A stretch of DNA of 64,000 nt from contig FONB01000003.1 of assembly GCA_900112785.1 (NCBI GenBank), forward strand, positions 364,436 through 428,435, given 5' to 3'. The notes under the pieces are model-generated. The model saw only the letters and a program-made list of their open reading frames with translations, made no database searches and was not told the DNA's origin. Origin of the DNA: Phytobacter palmae. GTDB lineage: Bacteria; Pseudomonadota; Gammaproteobacteria; Enterobacterales; Enterobacteriaceae. The first letter of the stretch is position 1. Each line of letters starts with the position of its first letter. The position numbers and the translations under genes are program-made. This document shows, one piece after another, positions 50,718 to 60,104 of the stretch.

Positions 50718-53035
50718 CTTTTTTCTCTTTTTTTATTGGGCATCGCCAGCGGGGAAAGCAGGTACGCGGTAAAAATACCGCTGATAAGGACAATGCCGAA
50801 GCTGCTGATTGCCTGGGTGGCGCTAAAGACCAACATGCCCAGTGTCATCAGGGTGGTGAGCATCGCAAGCGTGATAGCCAGCAGCGACGTCAGGGGTGTC
50901 CCCTGTGGGTTGCTGAAAAACAGCGTGTAATTGATGCCGATTCCCAGTACTAACACCAGCGCCAGTAGTGAGAACAAATTCACCGAATGACCGCTCAAGG
51001 AGAGCACCGCCAGCCCGCAGCTCAGTGATAACACCGAGGGTACCATGCTGATAAGCCCCTTACGCCAGCCCAGTCGTGCCATCGCACCGCAAGCAATCAC
51101 CGCCAGCGCCACCGCCAGGAGGCTGGTCAGAACACCGCGATACAGCGCAAAGAGTGAATCGAACGTCTGTTTTCGGTCCACCCAGGCTACGCCCGATTGT
51201 TTTTGGGCCAGCGCACTCAGCGCAGCACTTTCTTTGACGTCGCTAACAGGAATCAGCACACCGCTTGCGCCGTCGGGCATCGTCAGCCACATCAGACGCC
51301 AGCCTTCACTGGCCGGGCTGGCAAGCCATGCGTCCACGGAGACGGTCATTGGGCTCAGATCGGGATCGATGTTGGTTAGTCCGGCGCTCTGCAGGGTCTT
51401 CTTCACTGTCGGTACTGCCTGCTGTAAGAGCAAAAGGTCTTGCTGCTGGCGGGCCACCGAATTGAGTGGAACCGTGCGCCAGCCGCCGATCTTCCCTTCG
51501 CGGCGTGATTGTTCAAGGGCCGGGATAAAATTCTCCATGCGGGTCAGTGTCTCTTCCGGAGTATCGCCATACACCACAAACCACTTTTGATCGACGCTTT
51601 GTCCGGTCAGGCGAGTGATGGCTTTTTCCTGCGCCAGAATAGACTGCGGTAGCGCTTGTAGCTGTGCGATATCGTCATCAACATGCAGACGGGAAAGCCC
51701 TGCCAGCGAGAAAAGCGCGAGTGCCGTGGGGAGTCCAATGCGGAGGGCCTTGTTGCGTCGCCAGGCCGCCAGCCAGCGCAACATAAGTGCCATTGCCGGT
51801 ACGGGACGTACCGGCAGCCCACGACAGAGCCACGGGTGCCAGAAGATAACCGTCAGGCAGGCGGCACTAAGGCCGCAGGCGGCGAATACGGTCATCTGGC
51901 GAATGCCGGGGAAGGGGGCAAGCATCATGATAAGGTAAGCAGCCACCGTGGTGAGCAGTGCAAGCAGCAGCGTTTTGCGTACCTTTGTCAGGCTTTGCCA
52001 CGGGGTGGCGTGCTCGCCGTGTACCATCCGCTCTGTCAGATAGTAGAGCGTGTAATCTGCAGAGATACCGATAATGCTCATGCTCATGACCAGCGTCATC
52101 AGATGAAGTTCGCCGAAAATCAGCAAGGTGGCGACTGTCCCGGCAAGTGCGCCGACGGCTATAGAAACAAGGCACAGGAAAAGCGGCAGCACTGAGCGGA
52201 AGGTAGCGACAATCAGCAGAATCACCCCCAGGATTGTCGCCACGCCGAGCGTTGAGATATCGCGCTTTGCCTGTTGGCTGGCGTAATCGCTATAGAACAT
52301 CGTCCCGCGCGATAGCAGGCGGGCCTGCGGATACTGCGCCATGAGCGTTTGTTCCAGCGCGGCGAGGCGGTTAACCAACTGATGGGTTTGCTGCATATCA
52401 AAAGAGTTGCCCGCCAGTTCGCCGTGCAGCAAATACCAGTAATTGCCGTCATCGTCCTGGGTGACCAGCCAGCCGTCCATTAATCGCAAGCGTTGGCTAT
52501 TTTGCGCCATCGCCATTTGCTGTCCGCGCATCAGCATCAGCGGATCGTTTTGCAACTCCTTACCACTGACACCGGAAAACCCTGAGTAAAGCTGTGACAG
52601 GATCCATTGCGCCTGTTTTTCTCCGCCGTTTTGCAGGCGTTCACGTGTGACGCTATCGATCAGTGCGTTGCGATGCTGCCAGAAAAAAGCGCCCCATGCC
52701 TGCTGACTGACGGCGTCCATTGGCCCTTTTACGTCAACGAGTTCCGGCGTTTTACTGAGTTGTGCATACCACGCCTGAGCCACTGCCGGGTTGGCGGTTT
52801 TGCCGGGGCTGACCAGCCAGACAAGCTGCCTGTCCAGGCGCTGCATAAAGCCATCGTTGAGCGCCGGCGGAATGGCACCCATCGCCTGTTTGGGCAGCAT
52901 TGCCAGCACGCTGCTATTCATTCTGGCCTGTGGGATGAGCATGAGCAGGATACCCAGCATCGCAAGGCAGGCGCAGACCCACAGCAGCATCGCACGACGG
53001 GCGTTAGTGTGCGGCAAAGCGTTTGCGTTCGTCAT
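50714..53035 (-). CDS. apeM: MMPL/RND-type exporter of the APE cluster
   Basis: The 773-residue inner-membrane protein has the MMPL/RND layout: one N-terminal helix, a periplasmic domain (about residues 40-240), a block of helices with TLVMSMSIIGISADYTLYY near residue 315, a second periplasmic domain and a C-terminal helix block with LVLGIGINYTLFF near residue 690. It is expected to lift the polyene product from the inner membrane. It overlaps apeL by 32 bases. Confidence 0.9.
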   Translation of the reverse strand: MTNANALPHTNARRAMLLWVCACLAMLGILLMLIPQARMNSSVLAMLPKQAMGAIPPALNDGFMQRLDRQLVWLVSPGKTANPAVAQAWYAQLSKTPELVDVKGPMDAVSQQAWGAFFWQHRNALIDSVTRERLQNGGEKQAQWILSQLYSGFSGVSGKELQNDPLMLMRGQQMAMAQNSQRLRLMDGWLVTQDDDGNYWYLLHGELAGNSFDMQQTHQLVNRLAALEQTLMAQYPQARLLSRGTMFYSDYASQQAKRDISTLGVATILGVILLIVATFRSVLPLFLCLVSIAVGALAGTVATLLIFGELHLMTLVMSMSIIGISADYTLYYLTERMVHGEHATPWQSLTKVRKTLLLALLTTVAAYLIMMLAPFPGIRQMTVFAACGLSAACLTVIFWHPWLCRGLPVRPVPAMALMLRWLAAWRRNKALRIGLPTALALFSLAGLSRLHVDDDIAQLQALPQSILAQEKAITRLTGQSVDQKWFVVYGDTPEETLTRMENFIPALEQSRREGKIGGWRTVPLNSVARQQQDLLLLQQAVPTVKKTLQSAGLTNIDPDLSPMTVSVDAWLASPASEGWRLMWLTMPDGASGVLIPVSDVKESAALSALAQKQSGVAWVDRKQTFDSLFALYRGVLTSLLAVALAVIACGAMARLGWRKGLISMVPSVLSLSCGLAVLSLSGHSVNLFSLLALVLVLGIGINYTLFFSNPQGTPLTSLLAITLAMLTTLMTLGMLVFSATQAISSFGIVLISGIFTAYLLSPLAMPNKKREKR

Positions 53036-53609
53036 CGGTAAGCGTAGCTGGCATCAGTCGGTGTTGGGAAAGGACTATATCGGTACGATCGCCCTGTTTA
53101 TCGTTAAGCTGGATCGACTCAAGATAGGTCTGTCCGGCGAGGTCGATCGACGTGAAGATCTTATCCAGCGGCGTAGTGACAGGCGTCAGGCTAAGCGTCC
53201 AGCGCTCTTCGCCCTTGTCATGAAACTCAATACGGAAGTTTTGCTCCAGTACGTGACGATCGGCCTGAAACAGCGCGCGCAACAGGTGATTAAACTGGAA
53301 CATTTGCGGATTATTTTCGGCGGTAACCACCTGCGCAGGCTGATTATTGACGACCTGCACCATGCGGGAGTCATCCAGCATAAGCATCATCGGAAACGGA
53401 GCTTTTTGATCCCAAAGCAGACCTTTATCGCGGGCAATCAGCATTTCACCCTGAGAGCGTAGCGGCTGCGGTAGATCTTTTATTACTCGCGTCTGGGCAA
53501 AATGGGCGCGGATGACCGGCTGTTCGGTGAAACGTTGCTGGAGTTCATCGAGCGTGACGGCGTTTACCCATGGGCTGAGCAATAACATAAGCAGGGGCCA
53601 GTACTTCAT
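53004..53609 (-). CDS. apeL: LolA-like outer-membrane lipid carrier
   Basis: The 201-residue product has a signal peptide (MKYWPLLMLLLSPWVNA) and the LolA fold pattern: LDELQQRFTEQPVIRAHFAQTR-type N-terminus, QGEMLIARDKGLLWDQKAP near residue 60 and a beta-rich remainder. It probably carries the aryl polyene lipid across the periplasm. The start ATG at 53609 overlaps the apeK stop by four bases. Confidence 0.88.
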   Translation of the reverse strand: MKYWPLLMLLLSPWVNAVTLDELQQRFTEQPVIRAHFAQTRVIKDLPQPLRSQGEMLIARDKGLLWDQKAPFPMMLMLDDSRMVQVVNNQPAQVVTAENNPQMFQFNHLLRALFQADRHVLEQNFRIEFHDKGEERWTLSLTPVTTPLDKIFTSIDLAGQTYLESIQLNDKQGDRTDIVLSQHRLMPATLTDDERKRFAAH

Positions 53610-54028
53610 GGCGTAACTCCTATGCATGCAAACAGAACCGGCGGACTGATAAAGCACAGCTCGCGGCTTTTCTCCTCGACGGCAACCTGGATGGTGTAGC
53701 CAGTGGTAGTGCGTTTACCTGTTGCCGCATCAAAAATTTGATAGGCGATCCGCAGGCGGTTTTCATACTCTTCAAGCGTTGCCCGAACGCGGATACGCTG
53801 TTCGAAGGTCAACACATCGCGATATTTCACCCGGGTGTCAACCACCGGCCAGACATAGCCTGATTCTTTCATCTGACGATAGCCGTAATTGAACTGGTTC
53901 AGGAGGGCTTCGCGGGCAATCTCAAAATAGCGGAAGTAGTTGCCGTGCCACACCACGCCCATCATATCGACGTCATGAAACGCAATGGTTAGCTCTACTT
54001 CGGCTGTAAAACGGGGATCGTTAAGCAC
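53606..54028 (-). CDS. apeK: Thioesterase (4-hydroxybenzoyl-CoA type)
   Basis: The 140-residue hotdog protein has DVDMMGVVWHGNYFRYFE near residue 18, the acyl-CoA/ACP thioesterase active-site motif. It starts with GTG two bases after the apeJ stop. It may release polyene chains or edit stalled acyl groups. Confidence 0.87.
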   Translation of the reverse strand: MLNDPRFTAEVELTIAFHDVDMMGVVWHGNYFRYFEIAREALLNQFNYGYRQMKESGYVWPVVDTRVKYRDVLTFEQRIRVRATLEEYENRLRIAYQIFDAATGKRTTTGYTIQVAVEEKSRELCFISPPVLFACIGVTP

Positions 54029-54030
54029 CT

Positions 54031-55725
54031 TTACTCCTTATTGGTGACTGCATCTGGCAATTGCCAGAAATCGAAAAAGTTGAACCAATCCAGTGGCGCG
54101 AGCAGCGCGTAGTGTTCAAGCCGGGCGGCATAGCGGTTGACCGCGTCTTGCAGTGCTGCCTGGCGTTCCGGACGAGGCAGTAGCAGCGGATCGGCAAAGG
54201 GTTCGCAGTGTATATGCAGTTTCTTCTGTTGCTGAATGGCGAAAATAAGCACTACGGGGCAGCGCAAAATGGATGCCAGGATAAACGGACCCTGCGGGAA
54301 AGGGGCGAGTTGACCCATAAACAGGCTCCAGACCACTCGCCAGTCGCTACCCCGCTGGCGCTTCACGGCAATGCGGTCGCCGACAATCGCCACCCACTCT
54401 CCACGATCCAGCTTCTCTTTGAGCACTATCGCGGTGTCTGGCCCAATATCGTTCACAGGCAACAGATTGAGTCCCGCCTGAGGCGCCATCTCTTGCATGA
54501 TTTGCTTAAAGCGCTGTGCATTTTCACTAAAGACCAGCGCATTAATGGTTTTAGTGCCATCCAGTTGCGCCAGGGCGCGGCACGCTTCAACATCGCCCAG
54601 ATGGGATGCCAACAGCAGTTTCCCTTGTGGCGATCCAACCCCCAGCGCTGCTTTTGCGCCCTCGGCAAAGACCACATCGCGATCCAGACGAAGTTCACCG
54701 CGCCAGCTCGCCACTTTATCGAGCATGGCATTGCCAAAGCGCAGGAAATGCTGATAGCTATTGAGGTGCGAAGGCTCTGGCAGACCGCGACTTGCAAGCT
54801 GCGCTTTAACGCGGCCAATCCACCCTTGCGAAGCGTGGCGTGCGGATGTGGCCGTTAGCCAGTAAATCGCCACCACCGGTCTGAGCAACAGTGAAAATGC
54901 GCGGCGTCCAAGCACTCGCCAGACGGTCAGCATGATCCGCATTCCCCATAGCCCTTTCACTTCCTGCTGCTTTGCCCAGTGCGAGTGGCGGCGGCGAAAT
55001 AACAGCGAAGGGATACGCGGCAACATGCCGAAAAACAGACGCGTATGCATCAGTGAAATACGAATATTGTCTTTCAGGGCGTCAAAGTGTGACAGGCCAT
55101 CCAGCGGGTAGGTCACGCGTGTCGGCACAAAGTAACTGGTATTGCCCTGCCAGTAGAGACGCACCATCACTTCGGTATCAAAATCCATTCGCTGGCCGAG
55201 TCTGGCGCGTTTTGCCAACTGCAGGGTCGGTGCGACGGGATAGACGCGAAACCCGCACATGCTGTCTTTGAGTTGCAGTGAGAGCGTTTCGATCCACACC
55301 CAGATATGAGTAACCCAACGGCCATACAGACGTGAACGCGGAATTGAGTTGTCATAGATGGGCTGACCAGATATCAGCGCGTCCGGGCGCTGTTTTGACA
55401 GCGTCAGCAGTGCCGGAATATCTTCAATGGCATGCTGCCCGTCGGCATCAACCTGTACCGCATGGGTAAAGCCCGCCTGTTCCGCCGCTTCCAGACCGCG
55501 AATGACGGCAACACCTTTTCCTGCGTTCCGTGTGAGGCGGATCAAGGTTAACGTAGGATGACTGGCGGTGAGATCATCAAGGATCCGGCGGGTATCGTCA
55601 TCACTACCATCGTCAACAACAATGCACGGCAGTTGAAACGGCGCAAGACGAGCAAGTACGCGCGCCATCATCACCCCGTGGTTGTAACAAGGGATGACCA
55701 CGCAGGGGGAGTAGGTTAGCGACAT
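54031..55725 (-). CDS. apeJ: Glycosyltransferase 2-acyltransferase fusion
   Basis: The 564-residue protein joins two domains. Residues 1-240 are a GT2 glycosyltransferase (VVIPCYNHG, VDDGSDDDT, VQVDADGQHA with the metal-binding Asp). Residues about 300-545 are a lysophospholipid acyltransferase-like domain (LLASHLGDVEACRALAQ resembling HX4D, and later AIVGDRIAVK). In APE clusters this fusion takes part in joining the polyene acid to a glycolipid core. It overlaps apeI by 10 bases. Confidence 0.88.
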   Translation of the reverse strand: MSLTYSPCVVIPCYNHGVMMARVLARLAPFQLPCIVVDDGSDDDTRRILDDLTASHPTLTLIRLTRNAGKGVAVIRGLEAAEQAGFTHAVQVDADGQHAIEDIPALLTLSKQRPDALISGQPIYDNSIPRSRLYGRWVTHIWVWIETLSLQLKDSMCGFRVYPVAPTLQLAKRARLGQRMDFDTEVMVRLYWQGNTSYFVPTRVTYPLDGLSHFDALKDNIRISLMHTRLFFGMLPRIPSLLFRRRHSHWAKQQEVKGLWGMRIMLTVWRVLGRRAFSLLLRPVVAIYWLTATSARHASQGWIGRVKAQLASRGLPEPSHLNSYQHFLRFGNAMLDKVASWRGELRLDRDVVFAEGAKAALGVGSPQGKLLLASHLGDVEACRALAQLDGTKTINALVFSENAQRFKQIMQEMAPQAGLNLLPVNDIGPDTAIVLKEKLDRGEWVAIVGDRIAVKRQRGSDWRVVWSLFMGQLAPFPQGPFILASILRCPVVLIFAIQQQKKLHIHCEPFADPLLLPRPERQAALQDAVNRYAARLEHYALLAPLDWFNFFDFWQLPDAVTNKE

Positions 55726-56069
55726 AAACGGATCTTCCCACTGCTTGCGGTATGGCGCGCCTCGCCATCATGAAGTTGATAGCAGAAAGTCAGCGTCTGT
55801 TTTTCTTCCTGCCAGGTCAGTGTCAGCGTCAGCGTGTTTCCCGGAACCAGCGGCGACTGAAACTTAACGTTCTGGATGCTGTGAAAATGAAAACCCGGCG
55901 CAAGTAGCTCGCTGGCGTAGTGCATCACCCAGTCGAGTTGTGCGACGCCAGGCAGTAGCGGCTGAACGTTGAAATGACCCTGAAACCAGAACTGTGTTGG
56001 ATCAAGATACAGAACAACACTGATCTGCTCTGGCGATGTCTGATGACGTTCAATTTCATGGGGTTTCAT
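55716..56069 (-). CDS. apeI: APE dehydratase subunit (FabZ-like)
   Basis: The 117-residue hotdog protein has WFQGHFNVQPLLPGVAQLDW near residue 27, the FabZ-type HFxxxPxxPGV motif with the catalytic histidine. It pairs with ApeP in characterised systems. The start at 56069 gives a 14-base overlap with apeH; an in-frame ATG 30 bases earlier would extend into apeH without homology. Confidence 0.88.
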   Translation of the reverse strand: MKPHEIERHQTSPEQISVVLYLDPTQFWFQGHFNVQPLLPGVAQLDWVMHYASELLAPGFHFHSIQNVKFQSPLVPGNTLTLTLTWQEEKQTLTFCYQLHDGEARHTASSGKIRLCR

Positions 56070-57417
56070 AAAATAACTCCTGTAATTGCGCATAGACACG
56101 CTTGTTCATAGTGTTGACCGGGATTTCATCAATAACACGCCAGTAGCGAGGTATCGCGACAGGCTCAAGCCAGGGAATGAGTGCACGTCGCCACGACAGT
56201 TCCAGCGCCTCACCATTGTTGTTTCGCCAGGTCTGGTGCAGGGCATCATTTAGCACCAGCAACACGCCAATACTCTGTCGGCCCCCACGCGATACAGGGA
56301 GCGCTGCGGCATCAACAATGCCGTCCAGCGCCATCAGACGACGTTCAATCTCACTTAATGAAATACGTTTTTCTTCGATTTTCACTACCCGGCCACGACG
56401 TCCACGTAGGTGAAACTGCCCGTTTCCTTCAAAATGCAAAATATCATCAATCAATAACCCGGATTTTTCGTCAATCATGGGCGATATGACACGAAACGCA
56501 TCGCCTTCTGCAGTAATGCTCACATCAGGAAATGGCAGCCAGGGGGTGTCATCCTGTAACCGACGGCGCCAGGCGAGAACCCCCGTTTCCGTACTGCCAT
56601 AGATTTCATCGGGCCAGAGGCCAAACCAGCTTTGTACATCCATCACTTCCTTCCATGGCAGCATACCGCCTGCTGAGAGGACCATGGTGACGGGAGGTGG
56701 CGCCAACTGGCGATCCAGGCGCTTTAGAAACGCCGGACTGCTGACGAAAAGATAAGTATGCTGAGAGGACACCGCGCTGAGTTGTTCCGCGTAAAAAATC
56801 ATTGCCGCATGTAGCGTCAGGCCTAACGACATTGGCAGGAAAATGCGAAACGTTAAACCGTACAGATGTTGTGGGAGAACGGAGGCAACGACTCTACAAC
56901 CCTCCAGCCGTTTGGCAAAGCGTGTGGCAAGAAGTCGTGCTTCCTGATCGAGCGAGGCAATACTTTTTACCACTCGCTTTGGCTGGCCGGTAGAACCGGA
57001 GGTAAAGAGCTCGATAGCCTGGCAGTCATTGATAGCGGGTAATGTTGCGGTCAGTGGCAGCACCATTTTTGCCGAATTGACCACCAGAAGCGTGCCTTGC
57101 CAACCCAGTGTCTTATCGCTTAATACCCCGTTGAAGAGGGCGCGCTGTTCTTCCAGCAATGAGACACGGCAGTGACCAGGCACAACCGGTGTTTTTCCTG
57201 CGCTCAGCGTTGCCAGTAGCGCGACGATAAACAGATAGCTATTTTCAAAGCATAGCGCCCAGCGCTCGCCATCCTGTTGTTGCAGCGCATTGACCACCCG
57301 CGAGACATCATAACGAAGCTGCCCCAGTGTCCAGGTATGCTCACCAAGCCAGGCCACGGGTGTATCGTCCGGACGAGTCGTGCTAAGCCACTGCGCGAGG
57401 GGAAGGGTCTGATTCAT
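56056..57417 (-). CDS. apeH: Aryl-ACP ligase (AMP-dependent)
   Basis: Adenylate-forming enzyme that activates the aryl starter (4-hydroxybenzoate in studied systems) and loads it on the cluster ACP. The 453-residue product has the P-loop FTSGSTGQPKR near residue 140, YGSTETG near residue 273 and the C-terminal lid GRRGRVVKIEEKRISL near residue 338. It overlaps apeG by four bases. No ammonia-lyase gene is present, so the starter must come from chorismate metabolism. Confidence 0.92.
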   Translation of the reverse strand: MNQTLPLAQWLSTTRPDDTPVAWLGEHTWTLGQLRYDVSRVVNALQQQDGERWALCFENSYLFIVALLATLSAGKTPVVPGHCRVSLLEEQRALFNGVLSDKTLGWQGTLLVVNSAKMVLPLTATLPAINDCQAIELFTSGSTGQPKRVVKSIASLDQEARLLATRFAKRLEGCRVVASVLPQHLYGLTFRIFLPMSLGLTLHAAMIFYAEQLSAVSSQHTYLFVSSPAFLKRLDRQLAPPPVTMVLSAGGMLPWKEVMDVQSWFGLWPDEIYGSTETGVLAWRRRLQDDTPWLPFPDVSITAEGDAFRVISPMIDEKSGLLIDDILHFEGNGQFHLRGRRGRVVKIEEKRISLSEIERRLMALDGIVDAAALPVSRGGRQSIGVLLVLNDALHQTWRNNNGEALELSWRRALIPWLEPVAIPRYWRVIDEIPVNTMNKRVYAQLQELFYETP

Positions 57418-57995
57418 GGTTTTTCTCGTTTCATTAACCGGCTACGTACCAACCACTCCCCCCCCATTAGCGCACCGATCAGCAAATAGGAAATCATGCC
57501 GTTCCATGCAGCCCACAGCGACATATCGCCATATATTGCTGTAAACAGGGCGATCCCGCCGTTGATGATGAAAAACAGGCACCATACCCTGGTAACGCGG
57601 CGGGTATACTGTATGCCTTCGGGAGGAAGGTGGGGATCGTGCAGACGAGCCAGACGTTCGACCAGCGGCATTGCCGTCCACAGCGATCCGCCAAAGACAG
57701 TGAGCATCACGATATTTACGGCGACCGGGTAAAACAGCAGAAGCTGGTGGGTTTTAAGCAGGATGCTGGCGATACACAGCACGATACCCGCCAACGCCAC
57801 GCTTTGCATAATAAAGCGCATCGGCCCGGTTTTTTGCCGTACCTGACGTAAGCGTAACACCAGCATAACCGCCATCAATGGTAGCAACCACTGCAGGCTG
57901 TTATACCTCAGGCCAAACCAAATAATAAATGGCCAGGCCAGCAGTAACACTCCAGTCGTTGCACCTATTCCCGGTAATGCTTTGAAACCGCGCAC
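57414..57995 (-). CDS. apeG: COG4648-type membrane protein
   Basis: The 193-residue protein has about six hydrophobic helices starting GVLLLAWPFIIWFGLRY. It belongs to the small integral membrane proteins that accompany APE clusters; its role is unknown, possibly in lipid transfer. It starts with GTG six bases after the apeF stop. Confidence 0.8.
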   Translation of the reverse strand: MRGFKALPGIGATTGVLLLAWPFIIWFGLRYNSLQWLLPLMAVMLVLRLRQVRQKTGPMRFIMQSVALAGIVLCIASILLKTHQLLLFYPVAVNIVMLTVFGGSLWTAMPLVERLARLHDPHLPPEGIQYTRRVTRVWCLFFIINGGIALFTAIYGDMSLWAAWNGMISYLLIGALMGGEWLVRSRLMKREKP

Positions 57996-58001
57996 CGTGA
58001 A

Positions 58002-58253
58002 TCAGGCTTCTTTCAATAGACGTTCTACCGCTTCGACAACATCCTGCACCGTGCGAACCGCTTTGAACTCTTCCGGTTTGATTTTTTTGCCGGTTTTTTT
58101 CTGTAATTGCACGATCATGTCGACGGCATCAATGCTGTCCAGCTCAAGATCTTCGTACAGGCGGGCCTCAGGTTTGATGTCGTCAGGATCGATTTCGAAC
58201 AGTTTGGTCAGAAGCGCGGAGACTTCCTGATAGATAACACGTTGTTCTGTCAT
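58002..58253 (-). CDS. apeF: Acyl carrier protein 2
   Basis: The 83-residue ACP has the phosphopantetheine serine in LELDSIDAVDMI near residue 42. It starts MTEQRVIYQEV at 58253; the frame is open further into apeE. In studied APE systems one of the two ACPs carries the growing polyene chain. Confidence 0.92.
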   Translation of the reverse strand: MTEQRVIYQEVSALLTKLFEIDPDDIKPEARLYEDLELDSIDAVDMIVQLQKKTGKKIKPEEFKAVRTVQDVVEAVERLLKEA

Positions 58254-58266
58254 AGAGGACTCGTTC

Positions 58267-58527
58267 TCAGGCACGTTGTGAATGAATGAAAGAGGCCAGC
58301 GTTGCCACGGAGTAGAAATGCTGTCGCATTTCTTCACTCTCGGCTGAAAGCACTATGCCATATTGATTTTTCACCGCCAGACCAAGCTCAAGCGCGTCAA
58401 TAGAATCCAGACCTAACCCATCCCCGAATAATGCTGCATCGGTGTTGATATCTTCTGCCGTCAACTCATCAAGATTTAACGTGTTGATAATAAGATTTTT
58501 AATTTCGAGATAAAGCGCTTGCATCAT
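58267..58527 (-). CDS. apeE: Acyl carrier protein 1
   Basis: The 86-residue ACP has the phosphopantetheine serine in LGLDSIDALELGL near residue 42. It starts ATGATG just inside the end of apeD (29-base overlap), 13 bases ahead of apeF. Confidence 0.92.
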   Translation of the reverse strand: MMQALYLEIKNLIINTLNLDELTAEDINTDAALFGDGLGLDSIDALELGLAVKNQYGIVLSAESEEMRQHFYSVATLASFIHSQRA

Positions 58528-59320
58528 TAAGCCCTGCTATAGATATTTCAACTGATTGTAATTGCTGTAAAAGATGTCGGTTTAGCTGCCTTGCCGCCAG
58601 AGCCGGTTCTTGTGTTTCAGCTTCATAAAAACGATCAATACGGACGCGTTCGCCAACTTTTATGGTAAACAGCGGCCTGGACGGTGGGGCGTCGTACCAT
58701 TTGCTCTGCTTACTCAGAAAATGTTCGGTGCAATGAATGGTAACGATACGCAAATCTTTGGCGCAACGGACGGCGATATTGGCCGCACCGCGCTGTAACG
58801 TCATCTCTTCACCTGGACGAGTACGTGTCCCTTCCGGGAAAATCAAAATAGTATCGCCACGCTCGAGACGCTGTTGACTCTGCGATAGCAGAGTCTCTGA
58901 CTGGCTGTTAATTAGGTAGTCGGCCGCGCGTATGGGACCGCTCACAAACGGGTTTTTCAGCAAGGCGCTTTTTACCAGGCAGTCCATTTCCGGCATCACC
59001 GACGCGATCATGACATAGTCGATAAGCGACGGATGGTTGGCGACCACAAGACAGCCGCTTTCCTGTTGTAGGATTTCTTCACCTTCAATCCGGTAATCGA
59101 GGACTCCCACGAATCTGACAACGGCCAGGAAAAAGCGAAAGCAGGCTGAAATGCTGCGGCGGGCGTAGCGACGCCGGGTCTGTTTGTCTCGAATGACCAG
59201 CGATAAAAGATTGAACCAGATAACGGAGAGCAATACGCCCCCAAGACCGAACAGAGCGAAACAAAAGCCGGTCATTGGTATCCGCCACAGGCGGTTTAAT
59301 ATGGCGCCGAGGTGTGTCAT
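58499..59320 (-). CDS. apeD: PlsC-type acyltransferase
   Basis: The 273-residue membrane-associated 1-acylglycerol-phosphate-type acyltransferase has VVANHPSLIDYVM near residue 95 (NHxSxxD), and FPEGTRTRPGEE near residue 168. A hydrophobic N-terminal anchor is present. It likely attaches the aryl polyene carboxylate or fatty acid to the lipid core. The start ATG at 59320 overlaps the apeC stop by four bases. Confidence 0.88.
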   Translation of the reverse strand: MTHLGAILNRLWRIPMTGFCFALFGLGGVLLSVIWFNLLSLVIRDKQTRRRYARRSISACFRFFLAVVRFVGVLDYRIEGEEILQQESGCLVVANHPSLIDYVMIASVMPEMDCLVKSALLKNPFVSGPIRAADYLINSQSETLLSQSQQRLERGDTILIFPEGTRTRPGEEMTLQRGAANIAVRCAKDLRIVTIHCTEHFLSKQSKWYDAPPSRPLFTIKVGERVRIDRFYEAETQEPALAARQLNRHLLQQLQSVEISIAGLNDASALSRN

Positions 59321-60039
59321 AGACGGCTCCATTGCCACTGGACTTTCTCTCCGCTAATGGTAAAGGCAGGGACGTCGCACAGGTAGTGCTGCAAAAATTG
59401 CATGCTCTGGGGTAACGGGTTCTCTTCGCCATCGCTTCCGCTTTGTGTGGCACATTGCAGTTCGTCGCCAGCCTCAAAGACCAGCGAGACAGCGTAAGCC
59501 CAGGTTGGCATTTTCTCGGGCAGATGCGGGTGATAAAAGATCGGCAGATGCCCATCGAAATCCACCATCAGCACCCGTTTGAACCCTGCCTGCAGGAGTG
59601 CGGTAATCTCGCAAAGCCCCTGTTGAAAGGTGTCCATTCCAGCAGATAAAGAGGACGAGACAATGGGTTGTTTCGCCGCGATAGTCAGATTACCCACGGA
59701 AGAGTTATGCACCGACATCGCAAAATCGGTTGGCGAAACATCCTGCTTATTGGCCAGGGCTTCCAGAATGCGATAGTTACGTTCAAGTTCACCGTGACGA
59801 CTGGTGTAGAGTACCGCATCAATGCTGTGGCGACGTAACATAGACAAGCCACATTCTACGGCGAGCTTACTGCCTGAACTTAATCGTCTTGCCGTCATCA
59901 TTGGCAGTTCTGTCAGTTTGGCCTGTGGCGCGTCAGGGTTTATGGCGTGGGGCTGCCGTGACCATTGTTGCCACTCGGCTACTTCACTTAATCCAGGCGC
60001 TCGGGCCTGCCAGTCGATCAGATTCAGGGCTAATTTCAT
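59317..60039 (-). CDS. apeC: Chain-length factor (truncated ketosynthase)
   Basis: The 240-residue protein resembles the N-terminal half of a ketosynthase. The active-site region reads MSVHNSSVGNLTIAAK, with no catalytic cysteine, and the two histidine motifs are absent. It forms the KS:CLF-type partner of ApeO in characterised systems. The ATG at 60039 follows GCGGAAG; the TTG codon before it was not used. Confidence 0.9.
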   Translation of the reverse strand: MKLALNLIDWQARAPGLSEVAEWQQWSRQPHAINPDAPQAKLTELPMMTARRLSSGSKLAVECGLSMLRRHSIDAVLYTSRHGELERNYRILEALANKQDVSPTDFAMSVHNSSVGNLTIAAKQPIVSSSLSAGMDTFQQGLCEITALLQAGFKRVLMVDFDGHLPIFYHPHLPEKMPTWAYAVSLVFEAGDELQCATQSGSDGEENPLPQSMQFLQHYLCDVPAFTISGEKVQWQWSRL

Positions 60040-60066
60040 CAACGCGCTTCCGCGATAAAACGATAG

Positions 60067-60096
60067 GCCTGGCGCCGCGATTCACGGCCGCCAGGC
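60067..60096 (-). repeat. Hairpin between apeB and apeC
   Basis: GCCTGGCG (60067-60074) and CGCCAGGC (60089-60096) form a perfect 8-bp stem in the 65-base gap, the widest gap inside the cluster. It lacks a T tract and may stabilise or process the transcript. Confidence 0.55.
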
Positions 60097-60104
60097 AAGG
60101 CAAA

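Noticed and set aside
59317..60039. apeC as a broken ketosynthase pseudogene
   Set aside because: The short, cysteine-free form is the normal chain-length-factor partner in aryl polyene clusters and its frame and overlaps are intact.
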